Positions 43,218-51,425 of a DNA stretch of 64,000 bases are shown in pieces (positions within the stretch are counted from its first letter, which is position 1; the number at the start of each line of letters is the position of its first letter). Below the pieces are notes generated by a model. That model made no database searches and was not told the DNA's origin. It saw only the letters and a list, made by a program, of their open reading frames with translations. The stretch spans positions 186,001-250,000 of the forward strand of contig NZ_LT607752.1 of NCBI RefSeq assembly GCF_900090265.1, given 5' to 3'. A program made the position numbers and the translations under genes. This stretch comes from Micromonospora rifamycinica (GTDB lineage Bacteria; Actinomycetota; Actinomycetes; Mycobacteriales; Micromonosporaceae).

Positions 43218-44032
43218 CGGGTCACCGCCGGATCGCAGGAGTGGTGGTCGGGGCGGAGCCCGGCTTCGAGCTGGATGAGGCACAGGGTGTGGCCACCCGG
43301 GTCCTTCACCAGGTGCAGCCGTCCGTGCGGGCTGTCCACCGGCCCGACGGTCGGCAACCCGCCGAGGGCGGTCACCCGGGCCAGCGCGTCGTCGAGGGAC
43401 GCGACGGTGAAGTAGGTGATCCACGTCGAGGGGATGAGGTTCGGCCAGGCGTTGTCGAGTTCGAGGACCCCGGCGACCGGGACGTCCCCGAGCGTCAGGA
43501 CGGTGTAGGGGCGGGCCGTCGGCGAGTCATCGCGCTGTTGGGCGGTGTAGCCGAACAGGGCGCGGTAGTAGGCCACCGCCTCGGCGGGCTCACCGGTGTC
43601 CAGTTCGTTCCAGCACAGCGCTCCGACCGAGTTGACCGTCTGGACGCCGACGCGGGTCTCGCCCTGGTAGAGGCCGAAGGCCGCGCCGAACGGGTCGACG
43701 ACCGCCGCGCCGGTGCCGGCCGCCGGCAGGTAGCGCGGGGGCGTGACCAGTTCGCCGCCGAGCGCCACCGCCCGTCGCGCGGAGGCGGCAATGTCGTCCA
43801 CGGCGAAGTAGGTGAGCCAGCCCCGGGGGCGGTCGCCGTGCAGGGCGGCGGCGTCGGAGATCCCGGCGACGTCCCGCCCGTCGACGCTGCACATCCGGTA
43901 GGTGGTGGCACCGAGGCGTTCGGCGCGCACCGTCCAGCCGAGCAACGCGGCGTAGAAGGTCTCGGCCCGTTCCGGGTCGGGGGTGCACAGCTCCACCCAG
44001 ACCGCTTCGCCGGGCTGGAATCGTCGGGTCAT
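43214..44032 (-). CDS. Two-domain VOC (glyoxalase-like) protein
   Basis: 272 residues, two VOC modules (about 8-122 and 135-255). Each begins with a strand-helix unit (VWVELCTPDPERAETFYAALLGWTV; CWNELDTGEPAEAVAYYRALFGYTA) and ends with a DPFGAAFGLYQ or DPGGHTLCLIQ motif. The doubled form is like the CFP-30B type hydroxylases and lyases of unknown substrate. It sits in an operon after a crotonase (TGATG one-base overlap) and before the flavin reductase. Possible epimerase, dioxygenase or lyase; not decidable. Confidence 0.87.
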   Translation of the reverse strand: MTRRFQPGEAVWVELCTPDPERAETFYAALLGWTVRAERLGATTYRMCSVDGRDVAGISDAAALHGDRPRGWLTYFAVDDIAASARRAVALGGELVTPPRYLPAAGTGAAVVDPFGAAFGLYQGETRVGVQTVNSVGALCWNELDTGEPAEAVAYYRALFGYTAQQRDDSPTARPYTVLTLGDVPVAGVLELDNAWPNLIPSTWITYFTVASLDDALARVTALGGLPTVGPVDSPHGRLHLVKDPGGHTLCLIQLEAGLRPDHHSCDPAVTR

Positions 44033-44766
44033 CAGGCTGCTCCCCGGGTGGCCGGGCCCGCGACGATCGTGCGGGCGGAGATGTCGTACGCCCGGTCGGC
44101 GGTGCCGGTGGCCAGGCTGGACTCGACCACCTCGACCACCGCCCGCAGGGTGGACCCCGGCACGGCCAACAGGGTGTCCAGGAGGTGGCCCACCGCCCGG
44201 TCGAGGTCGTCGTCGGCGACCACCCGGACGACCAGACCCCAGTCGAGCAGTTGCCCGGCGGTCGCGGTCGCCGCGCTGGTGAGCAGGTGGTAGGCGTGCG
44301 GCCGGGGCAGCGACCGGGCGACGGTGTGGCCGACGCCGGCCGGGGCGAAGCCGTAGCGCGCCTCCGGGAGGGAGAGCCGGGCGCTCATGGCGGCGACCGG
44401 CAGGTGGACGGCGGCGAGCAGGCCGGCGCCGAACCCGATGATCCGGCCCCGGACGCCGGCGACGAGGGGGACGGGCAGCCGCCGGATCCGGTGCAGCGCG
44501 TCGTCGCTGGCCCGCAGGTCGGCGGCGACCGCCTCCTGGCTGGCGGCGGCGAGTGCGGTGAAGGAGGAGGTGTCCCAGCCGGCGCAGAAGTTCTTGCCGG
44601 CCAGGTCGAGGTGGATGACCGCACACCTGTCGTCGGCGGCGGCGGTTTCCAGGGTGTCGACGAGGTGGTGCAGCGCGGGGAGGTCGAAGCAGTTGCCGCG
44701 CGCCGCGTTGTCGTAGCGGACCCGGGCGAGGCGGCCGTCGTGCCCATGGGTGAGGGTGCTGGTCAC
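44032..44766 (-). CDS. Enoyl-CoA hydratase/isomerase (crotonase) family protein
   Basis: 244 residues. The CoA-binding and oxyanion segment AGKNFCAGWDTSSF is near residue 58 and the second, RGRIIGFGAGLLAAVHLPVA, near 104. The Glu usually found in GGGCE of hydratases is absent (GFGAGL), so the reaction may be isomerase, hydrolase or ring-cleaving rather than hydration. I chose GTG 44766: TATGAT lies six bases upstream, whereas the ATG at 44781 lies inside operator C and would be upstream of the transcription start. First gene of a three-gene operon. Confidence 0.86.
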   Translation of the reverse strand: MTSTLTHGHDGRLARVRYDNAARGNCFDLPALHHLVDTLETAAADDRCAVIHLDLAGKNFCAGWDTSSFTALAAASQEAVAADLRASDDALHRIRRLPVPLVAGVRGRIIGFGAGLLAAVHLPVAAMSARLSLPEARYGFAPAGVGHTVARSLPRPHAYHLLTSAATATAGQLLDWGLVVRVVADDDLDRAVGHLLDTLLAVPGSTLRAVVEVVESSLATGTADRAYDISARTIVAGPATRGAA

Positions 44767-44772
44767 CGCGGT

Positions 44773-44801
44773 ATCATACATACCGGTCGGTATGAATACA
44801 A
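44773..44801 (-). promoter_or_regulatory. TetR operator site C inside a leaderless promoter
   Basis: Leftwards: TTGTAT (44801-44796), 17 nt, TATGAT (44778-44773), six bases to GTG. Operator ATACATACCGGTCGGTAT (44776-44793) fills the spacer; ATACCG-GT-CGGTAT within it is a perfect dyad. Confidence 0.7.
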
Positions 44802-44862
44802 CGCCGCTGGCCGGCGGCCCTGTGTCACGTGAATGTCATGAGCGGGATACCCGGTCGACCCG

Positions 44863-44891
44863 TTGACTTGATACCGGCTGGTCGGTACTTT
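44863..44891 (+). promoter_or_regulatory. TetR operator site D inside the importer-operon promoter
   Basis: TTGACT (44863-44868), 17 nt, TACTTT (44886-44891). Operator ATACCGGCTGGTCGGTAC (44871-44888) covers the spacer and -10. It would control the long transcript 44957-57116. TSS is expected near 44898. Confidence 0.75.
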
Positions 44892-44956
44892 GTGGCGAAC
44901 GTCACCGCCGCCTCACGCGGAGACATGACGGGTCCATCGCAGTGAAGGACACCACG

Positions 44957-46480
44957 ATGATCATGAAATCCCTGCGCTCCCGGCGCTCCTGGGCACTGGC
45001 CGCCGCGCTGACCGTCGTGGGCGCCGGCCTCACCGGGTGCGGCGGCTCCGACTCCGACTCCACCGGCTCGTCCCGCACCGCCCCCGTCCGGGCGCTGCTC
45101 GCCGCCCAACCGGCGACCCTCGACCCGATCGTCGGCGCTCGCTCCGCCCAGATCGTCTGGGCGACCATGCTCGAACCCCTGATCAACACCGGTGGCGACC
45201 TCGCGCCGACCGACACCGGCCTGCTGACGGGCTGGACCCGTACCGACCCGACGACCTGGACGTTCACCGTGCGGCCCGGGATCAGCTTCAGCAACGGCGA
45301 GCAGGCCGACGCGGCGGCGGTGGCCAACACCATCACCCTCACCCGCGACAACCCGGCCTCGCAGCTCAAGTCGTACTTCGGCAACGTCACCGCGATCGAG
45401 GCGCCCGACGCCACCACCGTCGTGCTCAAGACCAAGACCCCGCAGTACGACATCCCCGACCTGCTCACCACCGTCTACCTGGTGCCGCCGAAGTACTACC
45501 AGGAGAAGGGCTCGGAGGGCTTCGCCGCCGCCCCCGTCGGCACCGGCCCGTACGTCTGGTCGGGCGCGAACGCCGGACGGGACATCTCGGTCAAGCGCAA
45601 CCCCGACTACTGGGGCACCAAGGCGACCAACGAGGGCGTCACCTTCACCTGGGCCAACGAGGCCGCCCAGCGGCTCGCGCTGATCCAGAGCAAGAGCGTG
45701 GACGTCTCTTTCGACCTGCCCCCGGCCCAGGCGAGCGCGGCCAAGTCGGCCGGGGTCGAGGTGGTGAGCACCGAGACCGCCATGAAGATCATCGCCTTCC
45801 TCGACTCCACCAAGGCGCCGTTCGACGACCCGAAACTGCGCGAGGCGGCAGCCCTGGCCATCGACCGGGACGCCATCGTCAAGGGCATCTTCGACGGCCA
45901 GGCGGTCTCCGACGCCGGCCTGCTCAACGTCAAGCCCGGTCAGCAGCCGACGCAGAGCGTGACCGCCGACGCCGCCCGGGCTAAGGAACTCGTCGGCGGG
46001 GCCAAGCCGACCGTCCAGATCACCTACCCGGCGGCCCAGTACACCAACATCGAGGAGGTCTCCCAGGCCGTCGGCGGCAGCCTGGAGAAGGCCGGCTTCA
46101 CGGTCAGCTACGTCCCGCTGGACTACGGCACGCTGGTCAAGCGGATCGTCGGCCGCCAGGTGCCCGGCCTGTCGATCTTCGCCGGGGTGCCGAACGTCGC
46201 GGTGCCGGACTACTTCGTCAGCGGCTTCATGAAGACGAAGTCGATCACCGGCAACTGCCCCGACCCGCAGATCGACACGCTCGCCCAGCAGGCCCTGGAG
46301 CAGAACGACGCCCAGCAGGCCGCGCCGCTCTACGAGCAGCTCAACACCATCGGCGTGGTCCAGAAGCACTGCTACGTGCCGCTGTACCGGCAGGTGTTCA
46401 ACTACGCGACCGCCCCCGGCGTCTCCGGCGTGGTGTTCGGCCCGCTGAACACCGTGGACTTCACGAAGACGACCCGCTGA
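44957..46480 (+). CDS. Dipeptide/oligopeptide-type ABC binding lipoprotein
   Basis: 507 residues. The lipoprotein signal ends in LTGCGG (Cys about residue 28). The SBP_bac_5 fold is shown by PATLDPIVGARSAQIVWATMLEPL, TWTFTVRPGISFSNGEQADAAAV, VGTGPYVWSG, NPDYWG and LREAAALAIDRDAIVKGIFDG. The family imports peptides but also opines, plant phenols and other organic acids, so the substrate may be the regulon's carbon source. AAGGA precedes the ATG at 44957; GTG 44942 and ATG 44963 are alternatives. Confidence 0.93.
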   Translation: MIMKSLRSRRSWALAAALTVVGAGLTGCGGSDSDSTGSSRTAPVRALLAAQPATLDPIVGARSAQIVWATMLEPLINTGGDLAPTDTGLLTGWTRTDPTTWTFTVRPGISFSNGEQADAAAVANTITLTRDNPASQLKSYFGNVTAIEAPDATTVVLKTKTPQYDIPDLLTTVYLVPPKYYQEKGSEGFAAAPVGTGPYVWSGANAGRDISVKRNPDYWGTKATNEGVTFTWANEAAQRLALIQSKSVDVSFDLPPAQASAAKSAGVEVVSTETAMKIIAFLDSTKAPFDDPKLREAAALAIDRDAIVKGIFDGQAVSDAGLLNVKPGQQPTQSVTADAARAKELVGGAKPTVQITYPAAQYTNIEEVSQAVGGSLEKAGFTVSYVPLDYGTLVKRIVGRQVPGLSIFAGVPNVAVPDYFVSGFMKTKSITGNCPDPQIDTLAQQALEQNDAQQAAPLYEQLNTIGVVQKHCYVPLYRQVFNYATAPGVSGVVFGPLNTVDFTKTTR

Positions 46481-46482
46481 CG

Positions 46483-47328
46483 ATGTCCGAGGTAGTGCAG
46501 ACGGGGGTGCCGGGCGACCTCGCCCGGCACCCCCGCACCCCGGAGTCGGACACCCCCGTGCTGGAGGTCACCGACCTCGTCGTGGAGCACCGCGACGGCG
46601 GCAGCGGCGCGCTCTTCCGCGCCGTCGACCAGGTGTCGCTGCGCATCGCGGCCGGCGAGAGCGTCGCCGTGGTCGGCGAGTCCGGCTCCGGCAAGACGAC
46701 GCTCGCCATGGCGGCCACCGGGTTGGGTCCGCGCGGCCGGGGCGACGTCCGGCTGCTCGGCCACCAGCTCTCGGCGATCAGCCGTGCCCAGCTGCGCCGG
46801 CTGCGCCCCGAGGTGCAGGTGGTCTTCCAGGACCCGCACGGCTCGCTCGACCCCCGCCAGTCGGTCCGCTCCGGGTTACGGGAACTGCGGGCGCTGCAAC
46901 CCGAGCGGACCTCCTGGATCGGCGACGCCGACCTGCTCGGCCGGGTCCGGCTCGCCCCGGACCTGCTCGACCGCTACCCCCACCAGCTCTCCGGGGGCCA
47001 GGCGCAGCGGGTCTGCATCGCCCGCGCCCTGCTCATGCGCCCCCGCCTCATCGTCGCCGACGAGCCGACCTCCGGCCTCGACGTCTCCGTCCAGGCCGAC
47101 GTGCTGGCCCTGCTGCGGCAGATCCGGACGACCACCGGCGCGGCGCTGCTGATGATCAGCCACGACCTGGCCGTGGTCCGCTCGCTCTGCGACGTCGTGC
47201 ACGTGATGTACCGGGGCCGGGTCGTCGAGTCGGGGCCGTGCGACCGGGTCTTCGACACCCCCGACAACGACTACACCCGCGAACTGCTCGCCGCGATGCC
47301 CGGCGCGCGCTGGAGGTCCCGCCGATGA
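46483..47328 (+). CDS. ABC importer ATPase (DppF/OppF type)
   Basis: 281 residues. Walker A GESGSGKTT (about 67), Q-loop VVFQDPHGSLDPRQSV, signature LSGGQAQRVCIARAL, Walker B LIVADEPTSGLD and H-loop MISHDLAVV. The C-terminal oligopeptide extension is short (RELLAAMPGARW). It starts two bases after the binding-protein stop. With the second ATPase at 49138 it would form a heterodimer. ATPase before permeases is an unusual gene order for this family. Confidence 0.93.
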   Translation: MSEVVQTGVPGDLARHPRTPESDTPVLEVTDLVVEHRDGGSGALFRAVDQVSLRIAAGESVAVVGESGSGKTTLAMAATGLGPRGRGDVRLLGHQLSAISRAQLRRLRPEVQVVFQDPHGSLDPRQSVRSGLRELRALQPERTSWIGDADLLGRVRLAPDLLDRYPHQLSGGQAQRVCIARALLMRPRLIVADEPTSGLDVSVQADVLALLRQIRTTTGAALLMISHDLAVVRSLCDVVHVMYRGRVVESGPCDRVFDTPDNDYTRELLAAMPGARWRSRR

Positions 47329-48248
47329 AGGCCCGCACCGTACGCCGCATCGGCGGCCGGCTCGCGTCGCTGTTCGCCTCGCTGCTCATCGCGCTCAGCC
47401 TGGCGTTCCTGCTCGGCCGGCTCTCCGGCGACCCGACCGCCACCATCCTCGGCCCGATGGCCCCACCCGAGCAACGCGAGGCGCTGCGCCACCAGCTCGG
47501 CCTGGACCTGCCCGTCGCCGTCCAGTACCTCGACTATCTCAAGGGCGTCCTGACCGGCGACCTCGGCCAGTCGTTGCAGTTCTACCAGTCCAACACCTCG
47601 ATGATCGCCGACCGGCTCCCGTTCACCCTGCAACTCGTCGGTGCCGGCATGGCCCTCGCCCTGCTGGTCGGCATCCCGCTCGGGGTGCTCGCGGCGACCC
47701 GGGAGGGCACCTGGTGGGACCGGGCGGCCTCCACCCTGGCCCTGCTCGGCCAGTCGGTGCCGGTGTTCTGGTTCGGGATGATGCTGGTGGTGCTGTTCGC
47801 CGTCAAGCTCGGCTGGCTGCCCGCCGGCCAGTCCGGCAGCCCGAAGCACCTGATCCTGCCCGCGCTCACCATGTCGGTCTACCCGATGGCGCACATCGCC
47901 CGGCTCACCCGGGCCTCGATGAGCGACGCGCTGGCCGAGCCGTACATCGACGCCGCCCGCGCCCGGGGCGTCAGCACCCGCCGGGTGGTGTGGCGGCACG
48001 CGTTCACCAACGCGATGATGCCGATCCTGACGATCGTGGTGCTGCAGACCGGCATCCTGCTCTCCGGCGCGGTCGCCGTCGAGTACGTCTACTCCTGGCC
48101 GGGTCTCGGGCAGCTCGCCCTGCAGGCCATCCAGTTCCGCGACTTCCCGCTGGTGCAGGCGATCGTCGTGTTCGGCGCGCTGGTCTTCGTCGTGCTGAAC
48201 CTGCTCGTCGACGTCCTGCACTCGATCGTCGACCCGAGGGTGCGGTGA
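47325..48248 (+). CDS. ABC importer permease (DppB/OppB type)
   Basis: 307 residues, six predicted helices. The N-terminal domain SLAFLLGRLSGDPTATIL and PPEQREALRHQLGLDLPVAVQYLDYLKGVLTGDLGQSLQF is diagnostic of DppB. The EAA loop is YIDAARARGVSTRRVVWRHAFTNAMMPILT, and VEYVYSWPGLGQLALQAIQFRDFPLVQ follows. The ATG overlaps the ATPase stop (ATGA). Confidence 0.94.
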   Translation: MKARTVRRIGGRLASLFASLLIALSLAFLLGRLSGDPTATILGPMAPPEQREALRHQLGLDLPVAVQYLDYLKGVLTGDLGQSLQFYQSNTSMIADRLPFTLQLVGAGMALALLVGIPLGVLAATREGTWWDRAASTLALLGQSVPVFWFGMMLVVLFAVKLGWLPAGQSGSPKHLILPALTMSVYPMAHIARLTRASMSDALAEPYIDAARARGVSTRRVVWRHAFTNAMMPILTIVVLQTGILLSGAVAVEYVYSWPGLGQLALQAIQFRDFPLVQAIVVFGALVFVVLNLLVDVLHSIVDPRVR

Positions 48249-48250
48249 GC

Positions 48251-49141
48251 ATGAGCCAACTCGAACTCGATCCGGTCACCGCCGCGGTGCCGCCGCCCCG
48301 GCGGGCCACCCGTCGCCGGCGTACCTCGGTGTTCTGGCTGGCCCTGCCGCTGGCGGTGACCGCCGTCGCGGTGTTCGTGCTGCCGCTGACCGGGCTGCTG
48401 CCCGACGCCGGCCAGGACCTCGACGCGACCCGCCGGCCGCCCGCGTTCCTGGCCGGCGGCGACTGGGCGCACCCGCTCGGCACCGACAAGCTCGGCCAGG
48501 ACCTGCTCACCCAGTTCGTCTCGGCCGGTCGGCTGACCATCGTGATCGGCCTGGTCGGCGCGCTCGTCGCGATCGGCCCCGGCACGCTGCTCGGCCTGCT
48601 GGCCGGCTACTTCCGGGGCTGGGTCGACCGGGTCATCTCGATCCTCATCGACGCCCAGCTCGCCCTGCCGTTCATCCTGGTCGCCCTCGCCATCATCGCC
48701 AACCGGGGCAGCTCGCTGCCGGTGCTGTTCCTGGTGCTGGCGCTCACCGGCTGGGCGGTGTGCGCCCGGGTCACCCGCTCCGCCACCCTGGCCATCCGGG
48801 AACGCCAGTTCGTCGTCGGCCTGCGCGCCGCCGGCGCGTCCGAGCCCCGGATCGTGTTCCGGCACATCCTGCCCAACCTCGCCGGCACCATCGTCGCCCT
48901 CGGCACCCTCCAGGTCGGCACCGCGATCCTGGTGGAGAGCGCGCTGAGCTTCCTCGGCCTGGGCGTGGTGCCGCCGATGAACAGCTGGGGCTCGATGCTC
49001 GCCTCGGGCCAGGACGAGCTGAGCCAGGCCTGGTGGATCGCCTTCTTCCCCGGCCTCGCCATCACCGGGCTGGTGCTGCTGGTGAACCTGCTCGGCGACG
49101 CCCTGCTCACCCACCACGACCCACGGAAGAGGCGGCGATGA
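48251..49141 (+). CDS. ABC importer permease (DppC/OppC type)
   Basis: 296 residues with N-terminal helix (VFWLALPLAVTAVAVFVLPLTG) and DppC features HPLGTDKLGQDLLTQFVSAGR, QFVVGLRAAGASEPRIVFRHILPNLAGTI and ESALSFLGLGVVPPMNSWGSML. The partner of the DppB-like gene. ATG 48251 is better placed after GAGGG than GTG 48245, which overlaps the previous stop; both are possible. Confidence 0.94.
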   Translation: MSQLELDPVTAAVPPPRRATRRRRTSVFWLALPLAVTAVAVFVLPLTGLLPDAGQDLDATRRPPAFLAGGDWAHPLGTDKLGQDLLTQFVSAGRLTIVIGLVGALVAIGPGTLLGLLAGYFRGWVDRVISILIDAQLALPFILVALAIIANRGSSLPVLFLVLALTGWAVCARVTRSATLAIRERQFVVGLRAAGASEPRIVFRHILPNLAGTIVALGTLQVGTAILVESALSFLGLGVVPPMNSWGSMLASGQDELSQAWWIAFFPGLAITGLVLLVNLLGDALLTHHDPRKRRR

Positions 49142-49929
49142 GCGCCCTGCTGGAAGTCCGCGGGCTGTCCATCACCGCCCGGCTCGCCGTCGACGACCTG
49201 CGGCTGCTCGACGACGTCGACCTGGAGATCCGCCGCGGTCAGATCGTCGGCGTGGTCGGCGAGTCCGGCAGCGGCAAGACCACCCTGGCCCGCGCCGTCG
49301 TCGGCCTGCTCGACCGCAACGTCCGGGTCGACCACGGCACCGTCGCGGTCGCCGGCGAGCAGGTGGTGGCCCCCGGCGTCGACCGGACCGACCGGGTCCG
49401 GGGCAGCGCCGTCGGCATGGTGTTCCAGGACGCGTCACGGTCGTTGAACCCGCTGATGAGGGTCCGCACCCAGCTCGCCGAGGTGCTGCGCCGGCACGTC
49501 CGCGACATCACCCGGGCCGAGGTGGAGCGCCGCTCGGTGGAGGTGCTGGCGCAGATGCGGATCGACGATCCCGGCCGGGTGCTGGCCAGCTATCCGCACC
49601 AGCTCTCCGGTGGCCTGCGGCAGCGGGTCGCCATCGGGCTCGCCGTGGTCACCCGCCCCGCGCTGGTGATCGCCGACGAGTGCACCACCGCCCTGGACGT
49701 CACCACCCAGACCAAGGTCGTCGACCTGTTCCGCACCCTGGTCGACGAACTCGGCATCGGCCTGCTCTTCGTCACCCACGATCTGATGCTCGCCAGCGAC
49801 CTGTGCGACCGGATCGCGGTGATGAGCGGCGGCCGGGTCGTCGAACAGGGCGACGCGCTGACCGTGCTGGACCACCCGCGGCAGGACTACACCCGCCGCC
49901 TGCTCGCCGCCATCCCCTCGTGGAGCTGA
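49138..49929 (+). CDS. ABC importer ATPase (DppD/OppD type) with variant Walker B
   Basis: 263 residues. Walker A GESGSGKTT (about 41), Q-loop MVFQDASRSLNPLMRV, signature LSGGLRQRVAIGLAV and H-loop FVTHDLMLAS. The D-loop stretch reads VIADECTTALD: the usual Pro after the catalytic Glu is Cys. Short for DppD (usually about 320), lacking the Cys-rich iron-sulfur C-terminal region. The ATG overlaps the permease stop. Confidence 0.92.
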   Translation: MSALLEVRGLSITARLAVDDLRLLDDVDLEIRRGQIVGVVGESGSGKTTLARAVVGLLDRNVRVDHGTVAVAGEQVVAPGVDRTDRVRGSAVGMVFQDASRSLNPLMRVRTQLAEVLRRHVRDITRAEVERRSVEVLAQMRIDDPGRVLASYPHQLSGGLRQRVAIGLAVVTRPALVIADECTTALDVTTQTKVVDLFRTLVDELGIGLLFVTHDLMLASDLCDRIAVMSGGRVVEQGDALTVLDHPRQDYTRRLLAAIPSWS

Positions 49930-49946
49930 AGGAGAACCCGCGACCC

Positions 49947-51425
49947 ATGCCCGAGCAACCCGGCATCGACGCCTACGCGGCCTACCTCCCGGCGTACGCG
50001 CTCGACGACAACAGGCTCGACCCGACCACCCCGGCCCGTGCCGGCGGCCCCGCCCGCAGCGTCGCCGGCCACGACGAGGACGCCGTCACCATGGCCGTCG
50101 AGGCGTTGCGGCACGTCGCCGCCGCCACCCCGGCCGGCCGGCACCTGCTGCTGGCCACCACCAACGCGCCCTACGAGGCGAAGACCTCCGCCGGGGTGGC
50201 GCACGAGGCGCTGGGGCTCGACCCCGGCGTCACCGCGCTCGACCTGCGCGGCCACCGGGCCGGGGCGTCCGCCCTCGACCTGGCCCTGCGGGGCGTCGCC
50301 ACCGCGGCCCTGGCCGACGTGCGTACCACCCGGCCCGGCGCCCCCGACGAGCTGGCCCAGGGCGACGCCGCCGCGGCGTTCGTCGGCGGCCGGCGGGCCG
50401 CCGTGCTCCTCGCCCGCGCCGGCCACACCGCCGAGGTGCTGGACCGCTGGCGACTGCCCGGGGAACGGCACGACCGGGTCTGGGACGAACGGTTCACCGC
50501 CGAGATCCTGGTCGCCGCCGGCCTGCACACCGCCCACCGGGCCCTGGCCGAGGCGTCCCTGGACACCGTCGACCAGGTGGTCGTGTCGTCGTCGAACCCG
50601 CGCGCCGCGGCGGCGCTGCGCAAGGCGCTCGGCGGCGCGACAGCGCTGCGCACAGCGTCTGGCGGCGCGACAGCGCTGCGCACAGCGTCTGGCGGCGCGG
50701 GTCAGGACGCGGCCGTCGAACGGGCCACCGGCTTCACCGGCGCCGCCCACCCCGGGCTGCTGCTCGCCGCCGCCCTCGACGAGGCGCAGCCCGGACAGAC
50801 CATCCTGCTGCTGTCGGCCACCGAGGGCGCCGACGCGTTCGTGCTGCGGGTCGGCGACGGGGTCCGCGCCGCCCGGGGCGGCCCGTCGGTCCGCGCGCAG
50901 CTCGCCGCCCGGCAGCGTGTCGGCTACGGCCGCTACCTGCGCTGGCGGGGACTGCTCGACGTGCAGGGTCCGGCCCGGCCGGCGGCCCCCGCCCCGGCGG
51001 CCCCGCCGATGCACCGCCGGGCCGGCTGGAAGTACCGGCTGGAGGGCAGCCGGTGCGACGCCTGCGGCCGGGTCACCACGCCACCCGGCCGGGTCTGCGC
51101 GTCCTGCGGCATCGTCGGGGCGGGCACCGCGACCGGGAAGGTGTCGCTGCGCGAGCGCACCGCCCGGGTGGTCTCGGTGACCCGGGACCACCTGACGACC
51201 ATGCCGGAACCGGAGGTGGCGATCGTCGTCGCCGACGTGGACGGCGGCGGCCGGCTCAGCGCGTACGCCACCGACGTGGCACCCGGCGACGTGACGGTGG
51301 GGATGGCGATGACCCCCGTCTTCCGCCGGCTCTGGACCACCGACTCGATCCACAACTACTTCTGGAAGCTCCGCCCGGCACCCGCGGACGCCGCGCCAGG
51401 GAAGGACACCGCCGATGGCCAGTAG
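49947..51425 (+). CDS. Cys-less HMG-CoA-synthase-like protein fused to a DUF35 Zn-ribbon/OB-fold
   Basis: 492 residues. Residues about 5-335 follow the HMG-CoA synthase branch of the thiolase fold (IDAYAAYLPAYALDD, HDEDAVTMAVEALRHVA, LLATTNAPYEAKTSAGVAHEALGLD, ALDLRGHRAGASALDLAL). Not one cysteine occurs in residues 1-369, so the usual nucleophile is missing; RGH stands at the expected place. The C-terminal part has a Zn ribbon (Cys370, 373, 384, 387) and an OB-fold, as in DUF35 proteins that bridge thiolase and synthase in archaea. It overlaps the thiolase gene by 11 bases. Probably a scaffold or CoA-channelling partner, not a synthase. A 10-residue repeat lies at about 230-250. Confidence 0.83.
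   Translation: MPEQPGIDAYAAYLPAYALDDNRLDPTTPARAGGPARSVAGHDEDAVTMAVEALRHVAAATPAGRHLLLATTNAPYEAKTSAGVAHEALGLDPGVTALDLRGHRAGASALDLALRGVATAALADVRTTRPGAPDELAQGDAAAAFVGGRRAAVLLARAGHTAEVLDRWRLPGERHDRVWDERFTAEILVAAGLHTAHRALAEASLDTVDQVVVSSSNPRAAAALRKALGGATALRTASGGATALRTASGGAGQDAAVERATGFTGAAHPGLLLAAALDEAQPGQTILLLSATEGADAFVLRVGDGVRAARGGPSVRAQLAARQRVGYGRYLRWRGLLDVQGPARPAAPAPAAPPMHRRAGWKYRLEGSRCDACGRVTTPPGRVCASCGIVGAGTATGKVSLRERTARVVSVTRDHLTTMPEPEVAIVVADVDGGGRLSAYATDVAPGDVTVGMAMTPVFRRLWTTDSIHNYFWKLRPAPADAAPGKDTADGQ
50631..50690 (+). repeat. In-frame 30-nt duplication in the synthase-DUF35 gene
   Basis: A 30-nt unit starting GGCGGCGCGACAGCGCTGCG is repeated exactly (50631-50660, 50661-50690), encoding GATALRTASG twice. 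A diverged third copy (AAALRKALGG) precedes it, so the repeats grew from native sequence. Confidence 0.9.

Noticed and set aside
44767..44781. ATG at 44781 as crotonase start
   Set aside because: It lies inside operator C and upstream of the predicted -10; GTG 44766 fits a leaderless start.
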